DNA of 64,000 nucleotides. Source: Tepidanaerobacter acetatoxydans Re1 (GTDB lineage Bacteria > Bacillota > Thermosediminibacteria > Thermosediminibacterales > Tepidanaerobacteraceae). Shown piece by piece: positions 16,903-25,945 of this stretch. Under the pieces are notes generated by a model. That model was not told where the DNA came from, did not search any database, and worked only from the letters and a program-made list of their open reading frames with translations. The stretch covers positions 2,152,516 to 2,216,515 of the forward strand of contig NC_019954.2 of NCBI RefSeq assembly GCF_000328765.2, given 5' to 3'. Position numbers and translations under genes: made by a program. The first letter of the stretch is position 1. The number at the start of each line of letters is the position of its first letter.

Positions 16903-17523
16903 TTACATAACCATTTCTTTGATTTTCATAAGTCTTGTGATATTTGAACGTTCATTCTCATCGAGTTTCATGGTAATATACTTTATAGTTTCTTCCATTG
17001 AAGGAATCATAACGTATTCCAATGCATTGACCCTGCGGCGAGTTTTTTCGATTTCATCAGCCATTAACTGACAAGTTTTTTCGATTTCCGAAAGTTTTAG
17101 CATTTTAGGCAGCATACCTGAAAGTATGCTTATGGCATTGTCCAATTCTGCAGATGTATTCGCAAGACCATATGAGTAGATATTGCTGCCTTCTTGCAAG
17201 TGAATATCAATTTTCGGTACATTTACACTCATGATATTCTGTTTCCCAACATCTATATTTACCTGTGCTGCCGGAATCATGAGACTTTCCTCAAGCACTT
17301 CCTGAGGCATTTGACTTCGTGCCATGGTAAAGCTTTTCAGGGCCATCTCCAAATCGTGTTCTACTTCTTCTCTGAGCCTTTTATTTTCCTTAATTAAGTC
17401 GATAAATTTTTTAATAAGCTCATCCTGCTTATCCTTAAGCAGTTTGTGTCCACGACGTGCAACAACTATTTGCCTCTTTAAACGGGTAAGCTCCATTCGA
17501 GTGGGATTTACTCGAGTTTTCAT
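16903..17523 (-). CDS. ntpD: V-type ATP synthase subunit D
   Basis: Subunit D is the central rotor shaft of the V1 sector. The 206-residue protein is almost wholly alpha-helical with the family opening VNPTRMELTRLKRQIVVARRGHKLLKDKQDEL and a C-terminal coiled coil including ETCQLMADEIEKTRRRVNALEYVMIP. It starts two bases after ntpB ends and is the last gene of the operon, followed by the long palindrome at 16837. The order A-B-D matches that of Enterococcus hirae. No H/J genes follow. Confidence 0.95.
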   Translation of the reverse strand: MKTRVNPTRMELTRLKRQIVVARRGHKLLKDKQDELIKKFIDLIKENKRLREEVEHDLEMALKSFTMARSQMPQEVLEESLMIPAAQVNIDVGKQNIMSVNVPKIDIHLQEGSNIYSYGLANTSAELDNAISILSGMLPKMLKLSEIEKTCQLMADEIEKTRRRVNALEYVMIPSMEETIKYITMKLDENERSNITRLMKIKEMVM

Positions 17524-17525
17524 TC

Positions 17526-18908
17526 TCAGTCTTCTCCTTTTTTAGGTAAATACTTGTCAATATATTCATCCCTAACTCTCTTAAGCTCTGCTTTGGGTAA
17601 AATGGTCAATAGCTCCCACCCTAAATTGAGTGTTTCCTCAATGCTTCTGTCTTCATTTTCACCTTGAGAAACATAACGTTTTTCGAATTCATCGGCAAAT
17701 TTGGCAAAGAGTTTATCTGCATCACTGAGTGCAGCCTCACCCAAAATTACGGCTAATTCCTTCGCTTCTTTACCGCGAGCATAAGCAGCAAACAGCTGGT
17801 TCATAGTATCGGCATGATCTTCCCTGGTTTTACCTTCACCGATACCCTTATCCTTAAGCCTTGAAAGCGAAGGCAGCACGTCAATAGGCGGCATTATGCC
17901 TCTTGTATACAGTTCACGACTAAGGATGACCTGACCTTCTGTAATATATCCTGTCAAGTCCGGGATGGGATGTGTCTTGTCATCTTCAGGCATCGTTAAA
18001 ATCGGTATCTGCGTAATTGAGCCTTTTTTACCCCGCAAACGCCCTGCTCTTTCATATATGGTGGAAAGGTCTGTGTAAAGGTACCCAGGATAGCCTCTGC
18101 GGCCGGGAACCTCTTTCCTTGCGGCTGAAACCTCTCGAAGGGCTTCACAGTAGTTGGTCATATCAGTTAAGATAACTAGGACGTGCATATCCTTTTCAAA
18201 TGCGAGAAACTCAGCACATGTAAGTGCCATACGCGGTGTTGATATACGTTCAATAGCCGGATCGTTGGCTAAATTCATAAAAAGCACTGATCTGTCTATA
18301 GCGCCGGTTTTTCTAAAGTCTGAAATAAAATAGTCTGCTTCTTCGAAGGTAATACCCATCGCCGCAAAGACAACGGCAAACTTGCTTTCCGTTCCCAGAA
18401 CCTTTGCCTGCCGTGCTATTTGAGCTGCAAGCTGGGCATGCGGCAAACCTGAACCTGAAAATATAGGCAGCTTCTGACCTCTGACCAGTGTATTTAAGCC
18501 GTCAATAGCCGAAATTCCAGTTTGTATAAACTCCGATGGGTAGTCACGTGCCGCCGGGTTTATAGGGCTGCCGTCTATGTCAAGCCGCTTTTCGGGAATT
18601 ATTTTGGGACCATTATCCTTGGGTCTTCCTGAACCATCGAATACTCTGCCTAACATATCGATCGAAACACCCAATTGGATACTCTTGCCCAAAAATCTTA
18701 TTTTGCAGTCATTTATATTAAGTCCCGTTGAGCCTTCGAAAAGCTGAACTAACGCTTTATCGCCGTCGATTTCAAGTACTTGTCCGCGTCGTATTTCGCC
18801 TGAAGCCGTTTCAATTTCAACGAGCTCATTGTACTTTACGCCTTCTACATTCTCTACCATCATTAAGGGGCCTGCAATTTCCCTAGCAGTTCTATACTCT
18901 TTAATCAT
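17526..18908 (-). CDS. ntpB: V-type ATP synthase subunit B (non-catalytic)
   Basis: The 460-residue regulatory subunit alternates with A in the V1 hexamer. It has the beta-barrel domain (residues 1-75) and the nucleotide-binding fold without a canonical Walker A: the equivalent position reads [20 protein letters not shown]. Typical segments include [15 protein letters not shown] and [22 protein letters not shown]. Its ATG overlaps the ntpA stop by four bases, indicating translational coupling. Confidence 0.97.
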   Translation of the reverse strand: MIKEYRTAREIAGPLMMVENVEGVKYNELVEIETASGEIRRGQVLEIDGDKALVQLFEGSTGLNINDCKIRFLGKSIQLGVSIDMLGRVFDGSGRPKDNGPKIIPEKRLDIDGSPINPAARDYPSEFIQTGISAIDGLNTLVRGQKLPIFSGSGLPHAQLAAQIARQAKVLGTESKFAVVFAAMGITFEEADYFISDFRKTGAIDRSVLFMNLANDPAIERISTPRMALTCAEFLAFEKDMHVLVILTDMTNYCEALREVSAARKEVPGRRGYPGYLYTDLSTIYERAGRLRGKKGSITQIPILTMPEDDKTHPIPDLTGYITEGQVILSRELYTRGIMPPIDVLPSLSRLKDKGIGEGKTREDHADTMNQLFAAYARGKEAKELAVILGEAALSDADKLFAKFADEFEKRYVSQGENEDRSIEETLNLGWELLTILPKAELKRVRDEYIDKYLPKKGED

Positions 18909-20674
18909 TCAGCTTTTCCCCCTTCCATTAAGGCTTTAAGCTGCTGTTTTAGTTCGGATTCAATTTCATCAAATATTTTCATGTCTTTTTCATCGGCATA
19001 CTTAACTCTGCCAATCCGCTCCCGAACCGGCAAATTTTCTATTTCAGAAAATACTACTCCGCTGTCGATTGCCTTTTTAGATTCTTCATAGAACATCAGA
19101 ATAAGTTTCAACATTCTATACTGTTTATTCAAAGAAGTATAAGTATCCACTTCATGAAAGGCATTCTGATGGAGGAAGTCTTCTCTTATTGACCTGGCTA
19201 CTTCCAGTATGAGTCGATCATTTGTCGAAAGAGCGTCAATACCTACCAATCGCACAATTTCCTGTAGGCTGGCCTCTTCCTGTAAAAGTCTCATAGCCTC
19301 TGCCCTTAACTCTTTCCAATTACCAGATATGTTTTGATTCATGTAATCTTCTACCGTATCAGAGTACAGGGAATAACTGGTTAGCCAATTTATAGCTGGA
19401 AAATGTCTGGCATAAGCCAGCGATGCATCCAATGCCCAGAATACTTTCACAACACGCAGTGTAGCCTGAGTTACCGGCTCCGAAAGGTCGCCGCCGGGAG
19501 GCGAAACCGCTCCGACTGCCGTAAGGGCACCTTCCCTATTATCACTGCCGATGGTAACAACCCTTCCAGCCCTTTCGTAAAACTCGGCAATCCTTCGAGA
19601 TAAATACGCCGGGTAACCTTCATCACCGGGCATCTCCTCAAGACGTCCGGACATTTCCCTTAAGGCCTCGGCCCAACGCGATGTTGAATCAGCCATTAAA
19701 GCTACACTGTAACCCATATCCCTAAAATACTCGGCTATGGTTACACCAGTATATATAGAAGCTTCTCGAGCTGCCACCGGCATGTTTGAAGTATTTGCAA
19801 TCAGAACAGTTCTCTTCATTAGCGGTTCACCGGTTTTGGGGTCAAGAAGCTCCGGAAACTCAAGCAAAACATCAGTCATCTCATTGCCACGTTCACCGCA
19901 ACCGATGTAAACAACGATTTCCGCATCCGCCCACTTTGCCAGCTGGTGCTGAACAACGGTTTTCCCGCTGCCAAAAGGTCCTGGTATACAAGCTGAGCCG
20001 CCCTTTGCTACCGGAAAGAACGTGTCAATTACTCGCTGTCCTGTAGCCATAGGTTCCTCAGGAGGAAGTTTTTGCTTATATGGCCGTATCATTCTGACAG
20101 GCCATTTCTGCATCATTGTAACATCGACGATATCACCGCTATCAGTTTTTATCTTTGCAATTACATCTGTAACAGTAAATTCTCCTTCATAGATTTCTAC
20201 AACTTCACCTGAAATATGCGGAGGCACCATAATCTTATGCTCCACTATTACAGTTTCTTGAACACTTCCGAGAAAATCTCCTCCTGATACTTTCTGTCCT
20301 TTTTTAGCAATGGGTTTAAACTCCCATTTCTTTTTTCTATCAAGTGCCGGGACATCAATGCCTCTTGTTATATAGCTTCCCATCGTTGATTCTATAACAT
20401 CGAGGGGTCGCTGGATTCCATCGAATATCCCCTCAAGTAGTCCCGGTCCCAGTTCAACGCTGAGGGGAAGCCCTGTAGAAATTACCGGGTCCCCGGGGCC
20501 CAAGCCTGAAGTTTCCTCATAGACTTGAATTGAAAGTCTTTCTCCATGGACCTCTATAACCTCACCAATTAGGCCTTGCTCTCCTACTTTGACCACGTCG
20601 AACATCTTGGCTTCGGGCAGCCCCGTTGCCACTACGAGGGGACCGGAAACTTTCACTACAACACCATTCGTCAT
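18905..20674 (-). CDS. ntpA: V-type ATP synthase subunit A (catalytic)
   Basis: The 589-residue catalytic subunit hydrolyses or makes ATP. The Walker A loop [16 protein letters not shown] is near residue 235, the family-specific non-homologous insertion lies at about residues 110-190 ([19 protein letters not shown]), and the Walker B region [20 protein letters not shown] is present. The ATG overlaps the upstream ntpF gene by four bases and its stop overlaps ntpB, so F-A-B are coupled. Whether the complex mainly makes or uses ATP cannot be told from sequence. Confidence 0.97.
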   Translation of the reverse strand: MTNGVVVKVSGPLVVATGLPEAKMFDVVKVGEQGLIGEVIEVHGERLSIQVYEETSGLGPGDPVISTGLPLSVELGPGLLEGIFDGIQRPLDVIESTMGSYITRGIDVPALDRKKKWEFKPIAKKGQKVSGGDFLGSVQETVIVEHKIMVPPHISGEVVEIYEGEFTVTDVIAKIKTDSGDIVDVTMMQKWPVRMIRPYKQKLPPEEPMATGQRVIDTFFPVAKGGSACIPGPFGSGKTVVQHQLAKWADAEIVVYIGCGERGNEMTDVLLEFPELLDPKTGEPLMKRTVLIANTSNMPVAAREASIYTGVTIAEYFRDMGYSVALMADSTSRWAEALREMSGRLEEMPGDEGYPAYLSRRIAEFYERAGRVVTIGSDNREGALTAVGAVSPPGGDLSEPVTQATLRVVKVFWALDASLAYARHFPAINWLTSYSLYSDTVEDYMNQNISGNWKELRAEAMRLLQEEASLQEIVRLVGIDALSTNDRLILEVARSIREDFLHQNAFHEVDTYTSLNKQYRMLKLILMFYEESKKAIDSGVVFSEIENLPVRERIGRVKYADEKDMKIFDEIESELKQQLKALMEGGKAE

Positions 20675-21006
20675 TCCTCTCCCTCTTTTCCAAATATGAT
20701 ATCTACTCCAATGGCTTTTTCCACGGACTTTTTCACTTCACCTATTCCGATTCCAAAAGTGCCCTGGTTGCCGGGAATCAGTGTTATGGCCGGAAGCATC
20801 TGACTCCTGAACTGGTCTATTTTCTCCGGAATTTCTTTTGCAATCTGTTCCGTAATAAAAATAACCGCATAGTTTTCCTTAGCAAGCCTAGTTATTGTAA
20901 AGCTTGCCTCCCTATCGCTTAAGACGGGAAAGATATCGACCCCCAGAGATTTAAAAGCAAGTACTGTATCCTTATCTCCTACCACCGCTATTTTATACAT
21001 AGACAT
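20671..21006 (-). CDS. V-type ATP synthase subunit F (NtpG/AtpF type)
   Basis: The 111-residue protein is the small central-stalk subunit, with the Rossmann-like opening [21 protein letters not shown] and the middle segment [19 protein letters not shown] typical of family PF01990. It is called NtpG in Enterococcus and AtpF in archaea. It overlaps the end of ntpC by 14 bp and the start of ntpA by four, as usual in these operons. Confidence 0.92.
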   Translation of the reverse strand: MSMYKIAVVGDKDTVLAFKSLGVDIFPVLSDREASFTITRLAKENYAVIFITEQIAKEIPEKIDQFRSQMLPAITLIPGNQGTFGIGIGEVKKSVEKAIGVDIIFGKEGEE

Positions 21007-21997
21007 CTCTCAATCGCTCCCTTATCATATCCGAGGATATGCCGTTAATCTTTCCAACTATTATGATTCTCAGAAGCTTCAACTCGTTTTCCCTAGCGGC
21101 CATATAACCTATAACTGTTTCCGGGCCAAAAGGTTTATAAAGACCTCTTCTTGCCAGAGCAACCATATAATTATCAATCATTTTTTCAAAAACCAAAGGA
21201 CTACCTGTTGACTCCCATAATGCAAGACCTTCTTCAACCACCTCATGATACGGCGTTGAATTAAAAGCTTCGATTATATTTTGAGTATTGCCTGTAAAAA
21301 TCTCTTTGAAAAATTCTTTTGTTAAATTTCCACCCTCAACTAATGCACTTTCGAGAGTGCGTATATCTGCATCTGTCTTTTGCAATCTCACCAATGTTTT
21401 TATGTTTGTAAGGTCTGCCAAAGCAGCCAGGTATTCCTTTAAAAAGGAATCACTTGAGCTTTCAACAATCTTCGTCATTTCTTTGAAAAGGGCCTGATCC
21501 AGCACTAAATCTACCTTTTGTGGATTTTTTGTTATTTCATATGTTTCCACGGCTCTATGATAAGCTTCTTTTAGGGTATCAGGTACTATTGCTCCGGTAT
21601 CCCCTTGTGCATATTTTTGCATTTCTTCAGGGGAAACCTCACCCAGTTGTGAGAAATATTCTTTAAACTCCGCACCAAGTATATTCCCCTTTACGATTAC
21701 CTTTAAATTATGATAATCATTTTTTAAGGTAAAGAATCTTATAATCTCGTGATTCTTAAATGATTCCTTCAAAGTCCTGATAGTTCTTTCCATACTCTGT
21801 TCCAAGACTTTTTCGAAATCATAGATATTTTCCATATCGGCAATGTCGCTGCCGTACTCAGTATCACTCAATGCCTTAATTACATCCTCTGCTTCTGGAG
21901 CATCAAGCAGCCTATCAATAGCGTTTTTTCCGAGGAGTTTGGTTTCCAAAAATTTTATTCGGGCCGAAACATATAAAAAATCCGTATCTTTCGCCAT
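20993..21997 (-). CDS. ntpC: V-type ATP synthase subunit C
   Basis: The 334-residue all-helical funnel-shaped protein links the rotor shaft to the proteolipid ring (eukaryotic subunit d). Features include the N-terminal FLYVSARIKFLETKLLG, the VIKALSDTEYG segment, and a tail [29 protein letters not shown]. It lies four bases after ntpE and overlaps ntpF. Length is standard for the family. Confidence 0.95.
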   Translation of the reverse strand: MAKDTDFLYVSARIKFLETKLLGKNAIDRLLDAPEAEDVIKALSDTEYGSDIADMENIYDFEKVLEQSMERTIRTLKESFKNHEIIRFFTLKNDYHNLKVIVKGNILGAEFKEYFSQLGEVSPEEMQKYAQGDTGAIVPDTLKEAYHRAVETYEITKNPQKVDLVLDQALFKEMTKIVESSSDSFLKEYLAALADLTNIKTLVRLQKTDADIRTLESALVEGGNLTKEFFKEIFTGNTQNIIEAFNSTPYHEVVEEGLALWESTGSPLVFEKMIDNYMVALARRGLYKPFGPETVIGYMAARENELKLLRIIIVGKINGISSDMIRERLRDVYV

Positions 21998-22001
21998 TTA
22001 A

Positions 22002-22604
22002 TCACTCCTCGAAAAGTATTTTTGCTATTTCTGTTTCCAATTCTTCCCTTTCCATGTTGATAAGGGAATCAAATGTGCAATTAATCTCCATGTCCTCGGA
22101 TTTGAGTATAAATCCACCTATCATTTTGCCGGGAGTTTCGGAAATTCTAAGATTTCCCTGTTTTCCCATGCTTTTTAGCTTTTCATTGATTTTTTTAATA
22201 AAATCCGGTGTAATCCTATTCTTGTCATCTTCAGAAATTACCACTTCTTCATTGCCGGTAACTACACTCTTTAAAAGCATTTCAGCGATCAGGTTGCTAT
22301 AATCTTCATCTGACATATTCTTTAGTTTAGCTTTTGCCTTTTCGAAAACTTCATCAATTATTTGTTGTTTTGCTTGAAGTAGTGCTTTTCGATTTTCCAG
22401 CTGGGCCATAGAAAGTATTCTGCGCTTTTTCTCCTCAGCCGCCCTGTTCGCCTTTTCTAAAATGTCGTTTAAAATTTCCTCGGCTTTATTCTCATACTTA
22501 GCCCTTATATCCCGAGCTTGAGCCCGAGCATTTTCAAGAAGTTTTTGCTTTTCTTCCTGGGCTTCCTCCAATATCGTCGCTTTTATCTTTGCAATACCCT
22601 CCAT
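22002..22604 (-). CDS. ntpE: V-type ATP synthase subunit E
   Basis: The 200-residue peripheral-stalk subunit has a long charged N-terminal coiled coil (about residues 1-95, rich in EEAQEEKQKL and KAKAKLK patterns) and a compact C-terminal domain ending in CTFDSLINMEREELETEIAKIL. It would pair with the small coiled-coil protein encoded at 25063. It starts 14 bp after the proteolipid gene. Confidence 0.93.
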   Translation of the reverse strand: MEGIAKIKATILEEAQEEKQKLLENARAQARDIRAKYENKAEEILNDILEKANRAAEEKKRRILSMAQLENRKALLQAKQQIIDEVFEKAKAKLKNMSDEDYSNLIAEMLLKSVVTGNEEVVISEDDKNRITPDFIKKINEKLKSMGKQGNLRISETPGKMIGGFILKSEDMEINCTFDSLINMEREELETEIAKILFEE

Positions 22605-22618
22605 GGCAAGACACTCCC

Positions 22619-23098
<480 letters not shown>

Positions 23099-23135
23099 TT
23101 ATAACTCCTCCTCAAATATTATTCTAAATGTATAT

Positions 23136-25076
23136 TTATAAATCTTCCAATTTCACATAAGTTGTTTTGATTCTCAGCGGGTCAAAAGCTCGACCGCCAC
23201 TATCATAGAATTTGCTGAAAAACTCAATATACTGCAGACGGCTGCTGTGAACATATGCACCTAATATATTGATTAATATGTTAAACACATGTCCTCCTAT
23301 TAGAATGAGTACCATTACTACATAACCAACTATGCTTCCGCTTACTGTTTTAGCCATGGTATTTATTACAGTCGCTATAACGCCTGTCGTAAGGCCTAAG
23401 GCAAGCAGCCTGGAATATGACAATACATCGCTAAGGTAGCCTGTAATATCATACAAGCTGAGAACTCCTGAAGCAAGTTTCATTACAATGTTCTTTTGTG
23501 ACCTTCCCTGCGTCAGAATCAATCCAACTGCTCCAAAGATAGCTACATATTTGGCTACTGCTCCCAGCTGTGGAACTGCAAACATCAACAAACCTGTCAG
23601 CAGCACCAGCCACAACCCCTGATCCATCAAAGCATCAGCTACGTGGCCCGCTCTGATGTTTTTATATGCATTTAAGATAATTCCTGTGTATATCTGTATT
23701 ATCCCCATGATAAACGACAATATCAGAACAGACATGGGATTATCTAAGGGATTTATCCATAGCGGCTTGACTTTGATGAGATCGCCGAACCAGCCGCCAA
23801 AAATTGCTCCCCAAATAACTGTTGATATACCACAAAGGAAAAACATTGATACAAATTTCCTGCCAGAACCCTCCAGTTTAAATTTCAGCAGAGCTAAGGC
23901 CGTAAGCAGGCTTACCACAATCCCATAGCCCGCATCACTGAGCATCATTCCAAAAAAAATAAAGTAAAATGGTGCCATGTATGGATTTGGATCAATTCCC
24001 CTTGGATCAGGCAAACTGTAAAGTTCAGTTATCACTTCGAAAGGTTCTACCAATTTTGCATTTGAAAGCAGCACCGGCATGTCATCATCTTCATCCGGTT
24101 CGTTAAACTCTAAATAAACCGATTCAGTAACACCTAAAATCTTATCCTTGACAAAATCCTTGTGTTCTTCAGGAAGCCATGCCTGCAAATAGAAGGATTT
24201 ATCAGTATCAAGCAGCTTTAGAATATTGCTTTTTCTATCTCTTTCTACCGAATAATAATCATATAGGATTTCAAAATACAGCTTTTGACTGGATAGTTCC
24301 TGCGACTTACGCTTGATATCTTCACGTTCCTTTTCTATATCTGCAAGCCGTTCTTTATCCTGCTTTATAATTTGAGCCGGAGTACCGGTTAAACCAGGAA
24401 AGTCTTGAACGGTTACCGAGAATTCCTTAAACAGACTTTGCACAGCTTCCTTGTGATTTTTATGATATATCACCAGTGTATAAACATCATCACGGTTTTC
24501 ACCAAGAGCTTTTATGCAGGCAAGCAATTCATCTTCCTCAAGGCTCTTTTCAAGCTCATCCTTTGCCTTTCTGGGCATCACCACCGTAATAAAGACAGTT
24601 TCTTGCGTATCACCGAGCTGTTCAAATGGAATATCTAAAGATTGCCACGGTAAAAGTATTTCAATTTGATTTAGAATTTTTGATTCTTCCACTTTTAACT
24701 GTGCAAGTCTTTTGTCCAAATCAAAAACAGCTTGTAATGCCTCTAAAACCTGTGCTTCATCTTTTAAAACCTTCGCCAATTCATCTTTTTTAATATTTGG
24801 CTTCCCTTGTATGAGCGGATTTACAGATTTAGCAAAGGGTTTTAAAAAATCAATACCAAATTTCAGATTATTAAGTTTAGATTCTAAATCCATTAAATCT
24901 TTTGTCAGTTCACTGCGAATCTTACTGTCTTGCTGCACCTCTTTTGCCGTTTCATCATTATCCTCTACTATGTCAATTACTTCAACAATACCGGTTTTTT
25001 GCAAAGCACTCATTATCTGACTCTGCTCTTTTTTCAGGCCTAAAAGGTGCATTTTTTCCATTTTAACTATCGCCAT
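23136..25076 (-). CDS. ntpI: V-type ATP synthase subunit I (stator, a-subunit type)
   Basis: The 646-residue protein has a soluble helical N-terminal half (residues 1-330, with MAIVKMEKMHLLGLKKEQ at the start) that binds the peripheral stalks. The C-terminal half has about seven membrane helices starting near YFIFFGMMLSDAGYGIV. The conserved channel Arg sits in the DVLSYSRLLALGLTTGVIA helix, and the terminal SRLQYIEFFSKFYDSGGRAF is typical. It overlaps the preceding small gene by 14 bp. Confidence 0.95.
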   Translation of the reverse strand: MAIVKMEKMHLLGLKKEQSQIMSALQKTGIVEVIDIVEDNDETAKEVQQDSKIRSELTKDLMDLESKLNNLKFGIDFLKPFAKSVNPLIQGKPNIKKDELAKVLKDEAQVLEALQAVFDLDKRLAQLKVEESKILNQIEILLPWQSLDIPFEQLGDTQETVFITVVMPRKAKDELEKSLEEDELLACIKALGENRDDVYTLVIYHKNHKEAVQSLFKEFSVTVQDFPGLTGTPAQIIKQDKERLADIEKEREDIKRKSQELSSQKLYFEILYDYYSVERDRKSNILKLLDTDKSFYLQAWLPEEHKDFVKDKILGVTESVYLEFNEPDEDDDMPVLLSNAKLVEPFEVITELYSLPDPRGIDPNPYMAPFYFIFFGMMLSDAGYGIVVSLLTALALLKFKLEGSGRKFVSMFFLCGISTVIWGAIFGGWFGDLIKVKPLWINPLDNPMSVLILSFIMGIIQIYTGIILNAYKNIRAGHVADALMDQGLWLVLLTGLLMFAVPQLGAVAKYVAIFGAVGLILTQGRSQKNIVMKLASGVLSLYDITGYLSDVLSYSRLLALGLTTGVIATVINTMAKTVSGSIVGYVVMVLILIGGHVFNILINILGAYVHSSRLQYIEFFSKFYDSGGRAFDPLRIKTTYVKLEDL

Positions 25077-25386
25077 AGGACTTCACGATCCTCTCTACGA
25101 TCATGTCCACCGCCGCTTCGGTTTTGCCGGCGGAAATCTCTTTTAAGTGTTTGACCTGTTCTTCATGCTCCTTCTTGAGGCTCTCAACTATTTTCAATGC
25201 TTCAGCCTCTGCTTCCTGAATAAGTTTTTGTCTTTGCTCTTCACCTTGCTTTTTTGCATCTTGAAGGATTGATTCTCCTTCCTCGGCTGCGTCTGCTACA
25301 ATAGCTTTTGCCTCTTTTTCGGCTTCATCTAAAATATTTTTCGCTTCTTGTTCTGCAGCCTTCACATCTTCTAATGCTTCTTTCAA
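25063..25386 (-). CDS. V-type ATP synthase peripheral-stalk coiled-coil subunit (H/G type)
   Basis: The 107-residue protein is one long charged coiled coil, dense in Glu, Ala, Lys and Gln, of the sort that forms the second peripheral-stalk chain with subunit E (AhaH/NtpF-like). The start is a TTG at 25386 behind a strong GGGAGGTGG. It is the first intact gene of the ATPase operon and overlaps ntpI. Such sequences are low in complexity, so the assignment rests on position and length. Confidence 0.85.
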   Translation of the reverse strand: MKEALEDVKAAEQEAKNILDEAEKEAKAIVADAAEEGESILQDAKKQGEEQRQKLIQEAEAEALKIVESLKKEHEEQVKHLKEISAGKTEAAVDMIVERIVKSYGDS

Positions 25387-25424
25387 TATCTACCACCTCC
25401 CTTTAAAAATTAAAAACGGATTTT

Positions 25425-25656
25425 CTAATCTTTATTATTACCCTTTTTCTTTAATTCATGGGATATCAACCTGTAGACTCCTGTAATGCTAGAAAAAAAC
25501 GCCCAGCAAAGTGCCGGAAATTAAAAAAGCGCTACCAGTGGAAAACTTTTGGTCCATATAAGCTCCAATATACATACCACCTGCTATAGGTAGTGCAATA
25601 TTTATTCCTATTTGTGTAGCAAATACAATATATTGTAGACCTTTATAATCTTTCAT
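25425..25656 (-). pseudogene. atpZ: AtpZ/AtpI family protein, frameshifted
   Basis: The start MKDYKGLQYIVFATQIGIN, two membrane segments and the glycine-rich turn YIGAYMDQKF are typical of AtpZ, a small protein encoded at the head of F-type ATP synthase operons. The frame stops early after GTLLGVFF. Removing one T from a run of seven (A-run on the plus strand, 25493-25499) restores a normal end, SSITGVYRLISHELKKKG, up to a TAG at 25425. The full protein would be about 76 residues. The lesion may be real, a sequencing error in a homopolymer, or a slippage site. No ribosome site precedes the ATG; see the promoter at 25664. Confidence 0.8.
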
Positions 25657-25663
25657 GGTATAA

Positions 25664-25692
25664 ATTATATAACATTGATATAAGAAATTCAA
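25664..25692 (-). promoter_or_regulatory. Strong promoter of the ATPase operon, apparently leaderless
   Basis: TTGAAT (25692-25687), a 17-bp spacer and a perfect TATAAT (25669-25664) lie seven bases before the atpZ ATG at 25656. Transcription would start at or next to the ATG, which explains the absence of a Shine-Dalgarno sequence. Confidence 0.7.
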
Positions 25693-25765
25693 ACTTTATC
25701 TCACAACTCAGCTGAGGGTTTTTAGCACATTTTGCATCTATGATTTCTTTCTATTATATTGTATT

Positions 25766-25945
25766 ATTATATGTGAATCTTGTCACATTTGCAAGTACTA
25801 ATTCTAAATATTAGATGCGAATTTTATATAATTTTCATTCTAATTTCCGTTGCGCTTTTTATTAAACTTTTTCTGACCTTTATTACTTCTATTATTTAGC
25901 TTTATTCTCGTTTTTGAGTCTTTTTCAGTTTGCTTTATTTTATCC
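25766..25945. repeat. Left copy of 180-bp direct repeat flanking IS1634-type element
   Basis: This segment is identical to 28053-28232 apart from one base (T at 25939, C at 28226). It contains a copy of the last about 105 bp of rsgI coding sequence plus its 3' flank, so it is a target duplication made at insertion of the element. The original sequence continued from 25765 into the right-hand copy. Confidence 0.92.
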
